Counted from the first letter of the stretch, positions 18,138 to 26,292 are shown. The stretch is DNA of 64,000 nt from Myxococcus guangdongensis (GCF_024198255.1 NZ_JAJVKW010000010.1:186001-250000); one strand, 5' to 3'. Numbers and translations: made by a program. Notes: generated by a model from the letters alone, not told the origin.

Positions 18138-18586
18138 CACGGTGTTCACCAACTTCCCCTCTCCCTTCCCGCGGACGCCGCGGGCCCAACCCCCCGTTCC
18201 GACGGACACGACATTGAGCAGAGGTGGTTCCGCGTGGGATTGCCCCGAAGGGCGGCCGGCGCGTCGCCTCCTCCACGCTTCGCGTGACGACGGGTGAACG
18301 CGCGGCGCCAGTGCGGCGCCCGCGTTGCCCGACCTGGGAACGCCGCTTCCCTCCCGCGGTGTCCGGTCCGCATGGATGAGCGCGGGCGTGCCGTGCCTGG
18401 GGCCCGCGAGCGCCCGACAGGGCAAGCGCGTCGCTCGGTCGCCGAGCGCACGGGAGAGCGGGCCGTCCGTGCGCCGCTCCGGCATCGCGCCCAAGCCATC
18501 CCCACCATCCAGGACATGCCGCGTCATGGGCCGTGCGCGCCACGGAGGGGATGCGCGGCCCCCGGAACCCCAGGGAGGCAAACGAC
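18138..18586. other. Divergent spacer, no gene seen
   Basis: About 450 bp between the divergent oxidoreductase and hemerythrin genes. It is uniformly G+C-rich. I see no RNA gene, repeat or convincing promoter motif, only open frames with Arg/Pro-rich non-protein-like translations. Confidence 0.4.
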
Positions 18587-19231
18587 ATGGATGCCATCGC
18601 GTTGCTGAAGGCGGACCACAAGACGGTGGAGCAGCTGTTCCGCCGGTTCGAGAAGGCGGGCCCCAATGCCCACAAGCTCAAGCGCAAGCTGGTGGAGCAG
18701 ATGGTGCTGGAGCTGTCCGTGCACTCCTCCATCGAGGAGCAGGTCTTCTACCCGGCGGTGCGCCAGCGCTCGGCGTCCTTGCGCGACGAGGTGCTCCGCT
18801 CGCTGGAGGAGCACCACGTGGTGAAGTGGGTGCTGTCGGAGCTGGACGAGCTGCCCTCGGAGGCCGAGCGCTTCGACGCGAAGGTCTACGTGCTGATGGA
18901 GAACGTCCGCGCGCACGTCCTCGAGGAGGAGACCACGCTCTTCCCCGAGGTGAAGAAGGCGTTCCGTCCGAACGAGCTGCGCGAGCTGGGCCAGGTGCTG
19001 GAGGCGGCGAAGCAGGCGGCCCCCACGCGTCCGCATCCGCTGGCGCCGGACACGCCGCCGGGCAACCTGGTCGCTGGCGCGGTGTCCGCGGTGATGGACA
19101 TCGGCCGGGACGCGCTCCGGGCCGCGCGCCGCAAGGCCACGACCAAGGTGCGGGAGGTCACCGGGCGCGTCCCGAAATCGCGCGCTCCCTCCGCCGCCGA
19201 GTACGAGGCCAACGAGTCCGCCAGTCCGTGA
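18587..19231 (+). CDS. Hemerythrin HHE cation-binding domain protein
   Basis: A 214-residue product. The first 150 residues form a four-helix HHE-type bundle with the expected His/Glu iron ligands: ADHKTVEQLF, HSSIEEQVFYPAV, EEHHVVKWVL and HVLEEETTLFPEV. These domains bind a di-iron or mononuclear iron centre and act in oxygen, NO or redox sensing or storage. The C-terminal 70 residues are basic and low in complexity (RRKATTKVREVTGRVPKSR) and could contact nucleic acid or membrane. The ATG at 18587 follows GGGAGG at a good distance. A strong terminator with short T-run follows. Confidence 0.85.
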   Translation: MDAIALLKADHKTVEQLFRRFEKAGPNAHKLKRKLVEQMVLELSVHSSIEEQVFYPAVRQRSASLRDEVLRSLEEHHVVKWVLSELDELPSEAERFDAKVYVLMENVRAHVLEEETTLFPEVKKAFRPNELRELGQVLEAAKQAAPTRPHPLAPDTPPGNLVAGAVSAVMDIGRDALRAARRKATTKVREVTGRVPKSRAPSAAEYEANESASP

Positions 19232-19252
19232 GCCCGTGCTCCCCGAGTGAGC

Positions 19253-19287
19253 GGGCCCGGCTCCCCGTGGGGTGGGCCGGGCCCTTT
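19253..19287 (+). terminator. Terminator after hemerythrin gene
   Basis: The arms GGGCCCGGC (19253-19261) and GCCGGGCCC (19276-19284) flank a loop that itself can form CCC/GGG, followed by TTT. Good rho-independent form. Confidence 0.65.
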
Positions 19288-19385
19288 CTCGTGGGCGTGA
19301 ATGTCCTCGTGGAGGGGCCGTCCCAGGGAGTAAGGCAGCGGCAACACGACCCCGCCGTACCGCCCATCCGCCCCAAGGAGGCGCC

Positions 19386-20144
19386 ATGCTTCACGCCCGT
19401 CCCGTTCGTTCCTGGCTGCTCACCGCCGTCCTGCTCGCCTCGCTGGGCGCTTCCGCCCAGTCCCTGCCCGTCTCCCAGGCCCGTCCCGCGGTGGACCCGG
19501 CCACGCGCACCCTGCGCGTCGAGGGCACCGGCGAGGTGAAGGCGCAGCCCGACGAGGCCTTCATCGACCTGGCCGTGGAGACGCTCGAGAAGACCGCGAA
19601 GGCGGCGGGTGAGCAGAACGCGAAGAAGATGGAGAAGGTCATCGCCGCGCTGACGTCCGCGGGCATCCCCCGCAAGGAAATCCAGACGCGCAACTACTCG
19701 GTGTACCCGGACTACGGGCCGCCGGCGCCCAACGAGACGGAGCCCAAGCTGCGCGGCTACCGCGTGAGCAACGTGGTGGGCGTGCACCTGACGGAGCTGT
19801 CGCGCGTGGGCAGCGTGCTGGACCAGGCGCTGGCGGCGGGCGCCAACCGGGTGGACCAGGTGCGCTTCGGCCTGGCGCGCCAGGACGCGGTGCAGGGTGA
19901 GGCGCTGCGGCAGGCGGTGGCGCGGGCCCGCAAGTCGGCCGAGGTGCTGGCCGCCGCCCTCAACGTGAAGCTGGGCGCGGTGGTGGACGCGAGCACCGTG
20001 ACGGAGCCGCCGCAGCTCTACCCGGCCCGCTTCGCCATGGCCGAGATGGCGTCCGACGCGCGCGTCGCCACGCCCATCCAGCCGGAGGAGCAGACGGTGC
20101 AGGCCAAGGTCACGCTCATCTACGTCATCGAGTCCGTGCGCTAG
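19386..20144 (+). CDS. SIMPL-domain (DUF541) secreted protein
   Basis: A 252-residue product with a Sec signal peptide (SWLLTAVLLASLGASAQS). The mature domain begins LRVEGTGEVKAQPDEAFIDLAVET and includes KEIQTRNYSVYPDYG, YRVSNVVGVHLTEL and LGAVVDASTVTEPP. These are the conserved blocks of the SIMPL/DUF541 family (YggE, BP26), periplasmic proteins that oligomerise into channel-like rings and are linked to oxidative-stress tolerance. The ATG at 19386 has AAGGAGG seven bases upstream. It stands alone, bounded by terminator hairpins. Confidence 0.88.
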   Translation: MLHARPVRSWLLTAVLLASLGASAQSLPVSQARPAVDPATRTLRVEGTGEVKAQPDEAFIDLAVETLEKTAKAAGEQNAKKMEKVIAALTSAGIPRKEIQTRNYSVYPDYGPPAPNETEPKLRGYRVSNVVGVHLTELSRVGSVLDQALAAGANRVDQVRFGLARQDAVQGEALRQAVARARKSAEVLAAALNVKLGAVVDASTVTEPPQLYPARFAMAEMASDARVATPIQPEEQTVQAKVTLIYVIESVR

Positions 20145-20168
20145 CCACCACCCGCATCGACACCCCAG

Positions 20169-20197
20169 GGGCTCCGGGCCACGTGTCCGGGGCCCTT
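20169..20197. terminator. Hairpin between convergent SIMPL and histidine-kinase genes
   Basis: The arms GGGCTCCGG (20169-20177) and CCGGGGCCC (20187-20195) pair over 9 bp with one G-U wobble, then TT. They lie between the two stop codons and probably serve both strands. Confidence 0.5.
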
Positions 20198-20216
20198 GTC
20201 GTTGGATGGGGCGAGC

Positions 20217-22265
20217 TCAGCCGGTGGGCCGCCGCGGGAGGCTCACGGTGAAGGTGGTGCCCCGCTCGGCCGTGGACTCCACCTCGACGTGTCCCTGGTG
20301 CGCGTCGACGATGGCCTTCACGATGAAGAGGCCCAGCCCCACGCTGCGGCTCGCCAGGTCCACCGCGTCGGTGCCGCGCTGGAGGGGCTGGAAGAGGTTC
20401 GGGAGTTGCGAGGCGGGGATGGGCGGGCCCTCGTTGTGGACCCGCAGCGTCACCCGAGGGCCGTCGCCGCGCGTCTCCACCTGGACGGGCGCCCCGGGCC
20501 GACCGTGCTTCAGCGCGTTCGTCAGCAGGTTCTGGACGACCTGCGCCAGCCGGTCCGCGTCCCACGTGCCGTGTCCGTCGCCGCTCGCCGCCACCCGCAC
20601 GTCGGCGGAGGGGTGGGCCGTCTCCACCTCCTCCACGGCCGAGTGGCAGACCTGGTGGAGGTCCGAGGGGGCGCGCTCCAGCCGGATGCCGCCGCCCAGC
20701 CGCGCCTGGGTGAAGTCGAGCAGCTCCTTCACCAGCTTCACCGCGCGATGGGCCGACGCCTGGATGCGCTCCACCGGCCTGAGGGCCTCCGGCGGCAGGG
20801 TCTCCATGCGCTTGAGCCGCTCGGCCCCCATGAGGATGGCGCCCAGGGGGTTGCGCAAGTCGTGGCTCACGATGCCGATGAGCAGCTGCTCGAACTCCGC
20901 CTGCTGCTGGAGCTGTCGCGCGTGCTGCTCCCGCTCCTGCTCCAGCTTCCGCTGCGTCGTGATGTCCTGCAGGAGCGCGACGTAGCCGTCCACGGAGCCG
21001 CCCGGGGATTGGTGCGCGATGAAGGACACCCGCACGTCCCGCTTGCCGCCCAACCGGTAGGGCACGTCGTGCTGCTCGAAGGACAAGCTCTCGCCCGCGA
21101 GGCCCCGCCGCACGTACGGGCCCAGCACCGCGTACGCCGCCTCCCCGATGACCTCCCGGACCTTGCGGTTGCGCAGCTGGTCCCGCGAAATCCCGAACCA
21201 CTCCTCGTACGCCTTGTTGACGCGGCCGTAGCGCTCGTCCGAGTTGACGTAGGAGACGAGGACGGGAATCGCGTCGAGCAGCAGGGACTGCTCGGCCTCG
21301 CTCACGCGCAGCTGCGCCGTGAGCGCCTCGTTGCGCTGGCTCACCCGCATCTTCTCGGTGACGTCGCGGAAGATGAGCACCGCGCCGGAGGGGGCGCTCG
21401 GCCCCGTGCGAATCGGCGCGGCGCTGTCCTCGATGGGGACCTCCGTCCCGTCCTTCCGGAGCAGCAGCGCGGGCCGCGTGAGGCGCTGGACCGACTCGGA
21501 GCCGAGCGCCCGCTCGACGGGGTTGTCCAGGGGCTCCCGGGTGACGGCGTCGATGACGCGGAAGACCTCCGCGACGGGACGCTGCCAGGCCTCGGACGTG
21601 CTCCAGCCGGTGAGCTGCTCGGCCACCGGGTTGAGGAGGAGGATGCGGCCGACCGGGTCCGTGGTGATGACCGCGTCGCTGATGGAGGAGAGCGTCGTGG
21701 ACAGATGCGCTTCGCGCTCCCTCAGCCGCTCCCCCTGGGCCCGCACGCGCAGGAGGCTGGCCACCCGGGCGAGCATCTCCTCGTCGTGGAAGGGCTTGGC
21801 GACGTAGTCGTTGGCGCCCGCCTCCAGGCCCTCCGTGAAGTCCTCGTGGGCTCCTCGCACGGAGAGCATCAGGATGGGGAGGGTGACCTCGTCGTAGCGC
21901 TCGCGGACGTAGCGGCACGCGTCCAGGCCCGAGACGCCCGGCAACCGCCAGTCCAGCATGAGCACGTCGGGCGGGGGCTCCGAGGAGAGCCGCTCAAGCG
22001 CCTGCTCGGCGTCCTCGAACGTCTCCACCGCGTGGTGCCGCTCCAGCAGCTCCCGCGCGCGCGCGCGCTGGAGCGGGCTGTCCTCGACCAGCCACACGCG
22101 GGCGGATGGCGCGGTGCGCGAAGGGCGCTCCTTCGGGTCTGGAGGAAAACCAGGGGGTTTGTTCAAGGGAGGGGACGGCGGTGGTGCGCGGGGGCGCTGA
22201 CCCACCCACGTTAGGCAGGACCCGGCGCGTCCGTCGAGGGCTTCACCCCGAGGCGGGGGCTCCAC
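20217..22265 (-). CDS. REC-PAS-PAS histidine kinase
   Basis: The longest reading gives 682 residues. Domains in order: a receiver (VWLVEDSPLQ, acceptor D105 in MLDWRLPG, AKPF); a PAS domain (SSISDAVITTDPVGRILLLNPVAEQLTGW); a second PAS/PAC (LLDAIPVLVSYVN...GYVALLQDIT); a HisKA domain (GIVSHDLRNPLGAI, H468); and a HATPase (NLLTNALKHG, GLGLFIVKAI). No membrane span is present, so it should be a cytoplasmic sensor whose kinase may be tuned by phosphorylation of its N-terminal receiver. The start is uncertain: the listed GTG gives a Pro-rich tail without a Shine-Dalgarno, and a TTG or GTG nearer residue 35-55 is equally possible. No partner regulator is adjacent. Confidence 0.9.
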   Translation of the reverse strand: MEPPPRGEALDGRAGSCLTWVGQRPRAPPPSPPLNKPPGFPPDPKERPSRTAPSARVWLVEDSPLQRARARELLERHHAVETFEDAEQALERLSSEPPPDVLMLDWRLPGVSGLDACRYVRERYDEVTLPILMLSVRGAHEDFTEGLEAGANDYVAKPFHDEEMLARVASLLRVRAQGERLREREAHLSTTLSSISDAVITTDPVGRILLLNPVAEQLTGWSTSEAWQRPVAEVFRVIDAVTREPLDNPVERALGSESVQRLTRPALLLRKDGTEVPIEDSAAPIRTGPSAPSGAVLIFRDVTEKMRVSQRNEALTAQLRVSEAEQSLLLDAIPVLVSYVNSDERYGRVNKAYEEWFGISRDQLRNRKVREVIGEAAYAVLGPYVRRGLAGESLSFEQHDVPYRLGGKRDVRVSFIAHQSPGGSVDGYVALLQDITTQRKLEQEREQHARQLQQQAEFEQLLIGIVSHDLRNPLGAILMGAERLKRMETLPPEALRPVERIQASAHRAVKLVKELLDFTQARLGGGIRLERAPSDLHQVCHSAVEEVETAHPSADVRVAASGDGHGTWDADRLAQVVQNLLTNALKHGRPGAPVQVETRGDGPRVTLRVHNEGPPIPASQLPNLFQPLQRGTDAVDLASRSVGLGLFIVKAIVDAHQGHVEVESTAERGTTFTVSLPRRPTG

Positions 22266-22463
22266 GTTTTCCCTCCGGGTGTCCGAGCGCGCCCGCCAGG
22301 GGGCTCGGAAGGCATGGCCTGCCCGTCCGCCTGGCCTCGCCTGAATCCCACGGGCTCAATCCGATGCATTCCATGACCGCTGGAGCCAATCCCATCCAAT
22401 CAGGTTGGGATTGAGACGGCATGTCGGTCGGAAGACGATGCATGGCGTCAGGGTGGCTGCGAC
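22266..22463. other. Spacer upstream of first peptide gene
   Basis: No gene seen. It holds a perfect 8-bp hairpin, CAATCCCA (22387-22394) and TGGGATTG (22406-22413) with an 11-nt loop, about 50 bp before the first peptide promoter. It could be a regulator site for that promoter or for the divergent kinase gene. Confidence 0.4.
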
Positions 22464-22492
22464 TTGACTGACAGATTTTATCTCGTTTCAAT
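22464..22492 (+). promoter_or_regulatory. Putative sigma-70 promoter of first peptide gene
   Basis: TTGACT (22464-22469), a 17-nt spacer and TTCAAT (22487-22492). The element aligns with the promoter in front of the second peptide gene: the stretch from GC(G/A)ACTTGAC through GACTCCGGGTC/GCTCCGGGTC to TCACTCACAC is shared. The two peptide units therefore appear to be duplicated with their regulatory DNA. Confidence 0.55.
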
Positions 22493-22564
22493 GATTGCTC
22501 CGGGTCTGCCAGTTTTTCCCGTGGCGTGAACCGGTCTTCCGTATCACTCACACAGGAGCAACCC

Positions 22565-22681
22565 ATGAAGATCAAGACGCGCGTTCGTGCGGGCCCCATG
22601 TCGGCTGATGACGGTTCCACCGGCGGCGGAGGTCGCGGCTGTGGCGGCGGCATCATCATCGCCACGCCCCTCGACATCTGA
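22565..22681 (+). CDS. Putative RiPP precursor peptide 1 (38 aa)
   Basis: A 38-residue peptide starting at an ATG preceded by AGGAGCAACCC. The first 11 residues (MKIKTRVRAGP) are identical to those of the second peptide gene. A variable Gly/Ser/Asp stretch follows, then a core GGRGCGGGIIIATPLDI with a single cysteine flanked by glycines. The strict conservation of both ends, the very short length, the dedicated promoter and terminator, and two radical SAM enzymes 2.5 kb away mark it as a candidate precursor of a ribosomally made, post-translationally modified peptide. It is an inference that it is modified. I do not recognise the family. The Cys-Gly core could be the modified site. Confidence 0.7.
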   Translation: MKIKTRVRAGPMSADDGSTGGGGRGCGGGIIIATPLDI

Positions 22682-22706
22682 GCGGTTTCCCGTCGTCACG
22701 CCTCGG

Positions 22707-22749
22707 CCGTCGGCGGACCGTGCACGGTCCGTCGGCGGTCGTCGTCTTT
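22707..22749 (+). terminator. Hairpin after peptide gene 1
   Basis: A 16-bp stem, CCGTCGGCGGACCGTG (22707-22722) with CACGGTCCGTCGGCGG (22723-22738). It includes an 18-base perfect palindrome centred on GTGCAC and two G-U wobbles, followed by TCGTCGTCTTTC. It lies 25 bases past the stop. The T-run is weak, so it may act as an attenuator or transcript stabiliser. Confidence 0.6.
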
Positions 22750-22976
22750 CGGCGCGCCGTCGCGCGGCCCGTCTTGCCGCACTGCGTTTCACGCCGGCCG
22801 AGAAATGCCAGTCACCCGACGGGACACACAGGTCCCGATGCGATTCGGCCACATCGGTCAATACTCGATATTCTCGTATTCGTGACTTCGTGGCTGGAAT
22901 TCCAGCACCTGGGACAGTGATTGCGGGGCATCGCGTCAGGCGTTTCCGCGACGGGTGTTCGGGTGACTGGTGCAAC
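22739..22976. other. Spacer between the two peptide units
   Basis: No gene seen. It is somewhat A+T-richer than its surroundings around 22850-22890. It contains a 12-base palindrome CTGGAATTCCAG (22894-22905) about 70 bp upstream of the second promoter, a possible operator. Confidence 0.4.
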
Positions 22977-23005
22977 TTGACCTCAAGATTCGGATTGGTT
23001 TTGAT
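22977..23005 (+). promoter_or_regulatory. Putative sigma-70 promoter of second peptide gene
   Basis: TTGACC (22977-22982), a 17-nt spacer and TTTGAT (23000-23005). Spacing and flanks match the first peptide promoter, and the intervening 5' leader shares CTCCGGGTC and the TCACTCACAC block before the Shine-Dalgarno. Confidence 0.55.
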
Positions 23006-23079
23006 TGTGACTCCGGGTCCGCGAGGGTTGTGCTTCGCGTGAATCGGAAATCACGTCTCACTCACACGAGGAGCAGTCC

Positions 23080-23181
23080 ATGAAGATCAAGACGCGCGTT
23101 CGTGCTGGGCCGATTGCCGCGGGCAGCGGCGGTCGTGGCTGTGGTGGTGGCGTCATCATCGCCGCGCCCCTCGACATCTGA
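23080..23181 (+). CDS. Putative RiPP precursor peptide 2 (33 aa)
   Basis: A 33-residue paralogue of the upstream 38-residue peptide. It starts at an ATG behind GAGGAGCAGTCC, has the same leader MKIKTRVRAGP, a shorter middle (IAAGS) and a core GGRGCGGGVIIAAPLDI. Differences are confined to the middle and to conservative core changes (I to V, T to A), which indicates selection on the peptide sequence. It has its own promoter and a well-formed terminator with a T-run. The next gene downstream on the same strand encodes a large unknown protein, so limited read-through could co-express them. Leader recognition by the neighbouring radical SAM proteins is inference. Confidence 0.72.
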   Translation: MKIKTRVRAGPIAAGSGGRGCGGGVIIAAPLDI

Positions 23182-23206
23182 GGTGGGGTTGGTGAGCTGA
23201 ATCGGT

Positions 23207-23249
23207 CGCCGGTGGCCTGTGCACGGGCCGCTGGCGGCTGTTTTTCTTT
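23207..23249 (+). terminator. Terminator/attenuator after peptide gene 2
   Basis: A 15-bp stem, CGCCGGTGGCCTGTG (23207-23221) with its partner from 23222, includes G-U pairs and is followed by CTGTTTTTCTTTC. It resembles the hairpin after the first peptide gene but has a genuine T-run. It sits between the peptide gene and the GTG start at 23273, a classical arrangement for high precursor and low enzyme expression. Confidence 0.7.
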
Positions 23250-23272
23250 CAGGACCCGTCAGGAGCATTCGC

Positions 23273-25111
23273 GTGAGCCAGGACTCGGTGCCGGTGTCGG
23301 TGGACCCTCACGAGACGCTGTACGTGCCGCTGAGGCGTCGCTTCATCAAGGAGTACCTGACCACGCCCGAGGGCGTGCGCGAGCTGCACATCTATTACGG
23401 CACCCGGGAGATCTCCATCGAGGAGCAGGACCTGCACTCCTTCGGGGAGCAGCTGTGCCTGGAGGACTCCTTCATGGCGGGCAACGCCACGAAGTGGACG
23501 ACGGGCGAGCCGTATCCCTGGGAGCGCGTGAAGGAGCTGCTCGAGGCGCTGCTGGAGGAGGGCGTCGTCACGCGCGAGGCCCCGACGCTCGCCTTCGAGA
23601 GCGAGTCCCACCGCAAGTACCTGGCGATGGAGGCGAAGCGGGACGCGCCCGCCCAGCCCGTGTGGTGGAACCCGGACGCCCCGGAGGTGATGCGCGAGCT
23701 GACGGGGCGGCCCCTGGCGCTGGGGTTCCTGGAGGCGGTGCTGCCGGTGTATCGCATCGCGCACCCCGCGCTCGACACCGAGGGGCGGCACGTCGGGGAG
23801 AGCAACACCTTCCCCGAGCAGATGCGCATGAAGATGGACACCGAATTCAAGGCCTGCCACTTCGCCGGGAGCCGCTACCGCAACAACGCGCCCATGAACG
23901 TGACGGCGCTCAAGTCGATGATGCGCCACTGGAAGCCGATGATGCACGCGGTGCGCGCGGTGCGGCAGGCGTTCCTGCGCCCCGACACGGTGCTCCCGGA
24001 CGGGCGCTGGCGGATGGGGGATTTGCACGCGGTGGCGTGCGCGGTGCTCGCGGTGCCCTCGTACATGTTGATGCGCGCGAACGACCCGGTGCCCAACGGG
24101 CAGCTGGACCCGGTGCTCTCCAACATCTACCGCGTGACGGACGGCGTGCGGATGGTGGCCGCGTACATGCTCTTCCTGCCGGAGGAGCCGCTCACCTACG
24201 ACTCGCCCATCTCGTCCGCGGAGCTGCTGTACGTGACGGACCGCGACAACCACTACCTGTCCAACCGAGGCGTGTGCGCGGGGCCGCCGAACCTGGTGGA
24301 CGAGTACTTCCAGACGCTGATGGACGGCCGGCCGGTGGCGAACGAGGAGCCCATGGCCTTCGAGTGGGAGAAGGACATCGTCCCGGGCGTGGACTACGGG
24401 CAGCTGGGACTGCAGCTCTACTCGCTCCAGTTCAACCTGTGGAGCTACATGTGTCGCGCGTACGAGCAGGTCCGCGAGGTGGCCCAGGCCGTCGCGTCGA
24501 AGGAGGGTGACTTCTGGAGCGGGCTGCAGGCGCGCCTGAAGAAGGACTTCGAGATGATGCGGCCCACGCGGCTGCACACGGCCACCCAGCGCGACTGGGC
24601 GGAGGCGCGCTACATCGAGATGTTCGACCGCGCGCAGCGGGGCATGAGCACCTTCCAGGAGGCGTCGCGGGTCCACCTGAAGGACATCTTCACGCCCGTG
24701 CACGACGCGGTGTTCGAACACACGCGCAAGGGGCTGAGCGCCCTGGTGCGCGCGAAGGTGGGTGACGCCTTCGGGACGCAGGCGGAGGCCATCGCGGACG
24801 CGGTGGCGGAGTACCTGACGCTGGAGCGCTCGGCGCTGCTGGCGCTGGAGAACGTGCAGCGGGAGACCAACGCGCTCCTGCGGCGGCCGCATCCGGAGCG
24901 GCGGTTCACCAACAAGGACCTGTCGCTCCACCACCGCATGCGCGCGGGCACCGTCGGCGTGCTGCCGTACCTGCTGGACGTGCTCCGGGACGAGTTCGGC
25001 GTGGACATCGACAACTCGCCGGAGGGGACGAGGCTGACGCCGGTGGGGGCTCCTCCGTCGGCCGCGGGCGCGGTGTGCCCGTTCACCGGGCGGACGGCGT
25101 CCGTCGCGTAG
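23273..25111 (+). CDS. Unrecognised 612-residue protein beside peptide genes
   Basis: The GTG at 23273 has AGGAG seven bases upstream. An upstream in-frame GTG at 23219 lies inside the terminator stem and is rejected. The product is soluble, with no signal peptide. I do not recognise the family. Visible features are an N-terminal part of about 110 residues with a possible winged-helix segment (PWERVKELLEALLEEGVVTR), and a central helical region rich in His, Trp, Met and Tyr (CHFAGSRYRNNAPMNV, MMRHWKPMMHAV, GDLHAVACAVL). A conserved-looking TDRDNHYLSNRGVCAGPPN block and a C-terminal CPFTG motif follow. The His/Cys content would suit a metal- or haem-dependent enzyme, but that is a guess. Its place behind two tiny peptide genes and tail-to-tail with an Hxs operon (8 bp apart) suggests a role in making or exporting the peptide. 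Confidence 0.8.
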   Translation: MSQDSVPVSVDPHETLYVPLRRRFIKEYLTTPEGVRELHIYYGTREISIEEQDLHSFGEQLCLEDSFMAGNATKWTTGEPYPWERVKELLEALLEEGVVTREAPTLAFESESHRKYLAMEAKRDAPAQPVWWNPDAPEVMRELTGRPLALGFLEAVLPVYRIAHPALDTEGRHVGESNTFPEQMRMKMDTEFKACHFAGSRYRNNAPMNVTALKSMMRHWKPMMHAVRAVRQAFLRPDTVLPDGRWRMGDLHAVACAVLAVPSYMLMRANDPVPNGQLDPVLSNIYRVTDGVRMVAAYMLFLPEEPLTYDSPISSAELLYVTDRDNHYLSNRGVCAGPPNLVDEYFQTLMDGRPVANEEPMAFEWEKDIVPGVDYGQLGLQLYSLQFNLWSYMCRAYEQVREVAQAVASKEGDFWSGLQARLKKDFEMMRPTRLHTATQRDWAEARYIEMFDRAQRGMSTFQEASRVHLKDIFTPVHDAVFEHTRKGLSALVRAKVGDAFGTQAEAIADAVAEYLTLERSALLALENVQRETNALLRRPHPERRFTNKDLSLHHRMRAGTVGVLPYLLDVLRDEFGVDIDNSPEGTRLTPVGAPPSAAGAVCPFTGRTASVA

Positions 25112-25119
25112 GCGCCCTT

Positions 25120-26289
25120 TCAGTCCAAGAAGGGCTGGATGCCTCGGCTCCGCTTGACGAGGCCCGAGGCGAACAACCCGCCGCAGTCCTCCCGGCGGGT
25201 GCAGCGCTCGCAGTCCTCGGCGTAGAGGTTCTTCCAGTCGGAGATGCTCTTGCGCGCGAAGGGGTGCAGCTCGCCGGGCAGGGTGCACAGCGGGTGGTTG
25301 TAGAGGGACGTCTCCAGCCCCGCGCGGCTCAACGTGCGGACCGCCGCGGTGAGCTGGGACGGGTAGTCGAGCGGGTCCATCCAGAGCAGGCCGAGGTTCG
25401 TCTTGGCGAACCCCATCAACTCCAGGCCCATCAGCGCGACGTGGTCGACGAAGGCCAGGTTGCGCGCGATGAACTCCGCGAGCTGGGGCAGGCGCGCGTA
25501 CGTCTGCGCGTGGACCACGCAGCGCAGCTCCACGCGCACCCGGGAGCGCTTGAGGTGGAGGATGCCTCGGACCGTCTCGTCGAAGGCGCCCAGGGCCTGG
25601 ACGACGTAGTCGTGCTCCTCGGGCAGGTCCGAATAGAGCGGGATGCCCAGCATGAGGTCGGGGTGCTGGACGTCCGCCACCGCGCGCGCCAGCTCGGGGT
25701 TCGCGAAGCCGCGCCCGTTGGTGAGGAGGTGGACCGCGGTTCGCGGCAGGTGGTGCTTCATCCGCGCGAGCAGCTCGACGAGGCGGCCCTTGAGCAGGCT
25801 CGGCTCGCCGCCGGTGATGCCGAGCTCGCGCGTCTCCGGGGAGATGAGCGGGAGCGCCTGCATCAGCTCGTCCACGAGCCAGGAGTCGTCCTGCTTGCGA
25901 GGCGGCTGGGAGCACATCAGGCAATTGTTGTCGCAGCGCTCCGTGACCAGGAAGGTGTTCGACGCAGAGGCGCGGCGGTACAGCGTCGACAGGGCGCCGC
26001 GCTCGGGATGGAGGCGCACCACGTCCCCCTCCGCGAGGTAGCGCAGGTTCGGAGGCAGGACGTAGGTGTCCCCCGGGGCCGCGCTGCGGCTTACGAGGCC
26101 CTCGTCCCACAGCAGGTACCCACGGAAGCCCGGGGGCAGTGACTCCGTGGGACGCCGCACGAGGAGCACCTCCTGCTCACGGAGGGAGGACGCGTCGTCC
26201 AGGTGCTCCCGGAGGCGGGCGATGAAAGGCTCGGAGGAGCGCGTCGAGAGGGCCGTCAGTCCGGCCGAGGCGAGGTCCAGGGCGGGCAT
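25120..26289 (-). CDS. hxsC: Radical SAM enzyme, HxsC-like
   Basis: A 389-residue product. The 4Fe-4S radical SAM motif is C119-DNN-C123-LM-C126, followed by ELGITGGEPSL (GGE motif). A C-terminal cysteine cluster (C360-ER-C363-TRRED-C369-GG) could hold an auxiliary cluster. The N-terminal 110 residues precede the barrel. Size, the late position of the motif, the C-terminal cluster and its place last in an hxsA-D-B-C gene order fit the HxsC maturase of His-Xaa-Ser systems. Radical SAM enzymes of this type modify peptide substrates using S-adenosylmethionine. The ATG lies three bases after the upstream hxsB-like stop, so translation is probably coupled. The exact chemistry is unknown. Confidence 0.82.
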   Translation of the reverse strand: MPALDLASAGLTALSTRSSEPFIARLREHLDDASSLREQEVLLVRRPTESLPPGFRGYLLWDEGLVSRSAAPGDTYVLPPNLRYLAEGDVVRLHPERGALSTLYRRASASNTFLVTERCDNNCLMCSQPPRKQDDSWLVDELMQALPLISPETRELGITGGEPSLLKGRLVELLARMKHHLPRTAVHLLTNGRGFANPELARAVADVQHPDLMLGIPLYSDLPEEHDYVVQALGAFDETVRGILHLKRSRVRVELRCVVHAQTYARLPQLAEFIARNLAFVDHVALMGLELMGFAKTNLGLLWMDPLDYPSQLTAAVRTLSRAGLETSLYNHPLCTLPGELHPFARKSISDWKNLYAEDCERCTRREDCGGLFASGLVKRSRGIQPFLD

Positions 26290-26292
26290 GGC

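Noticed and set aside
22587..23042. Open frame of 151 codons overlapping the first peptide gene
   Set aside because: It is out of frame with the conserved peptide and crosses the hairpin and promoter of the second unit; the composition is non-protein-like.
23219..23272. Upstream GTG start for the 612-residue protein
   Set aside because: It lies inside the right place for a terminator stem (23207-23237) and has no Shine-Dalgarno, whereas the GTG at 23273 follows AGGAG.
23249..26110. Antisense open frame of 953 codons across the 612-residue gene and hxsC
   Set aside because: It covers two real genes on different strands, has no coherent motifs, and is Arg/His-rich.
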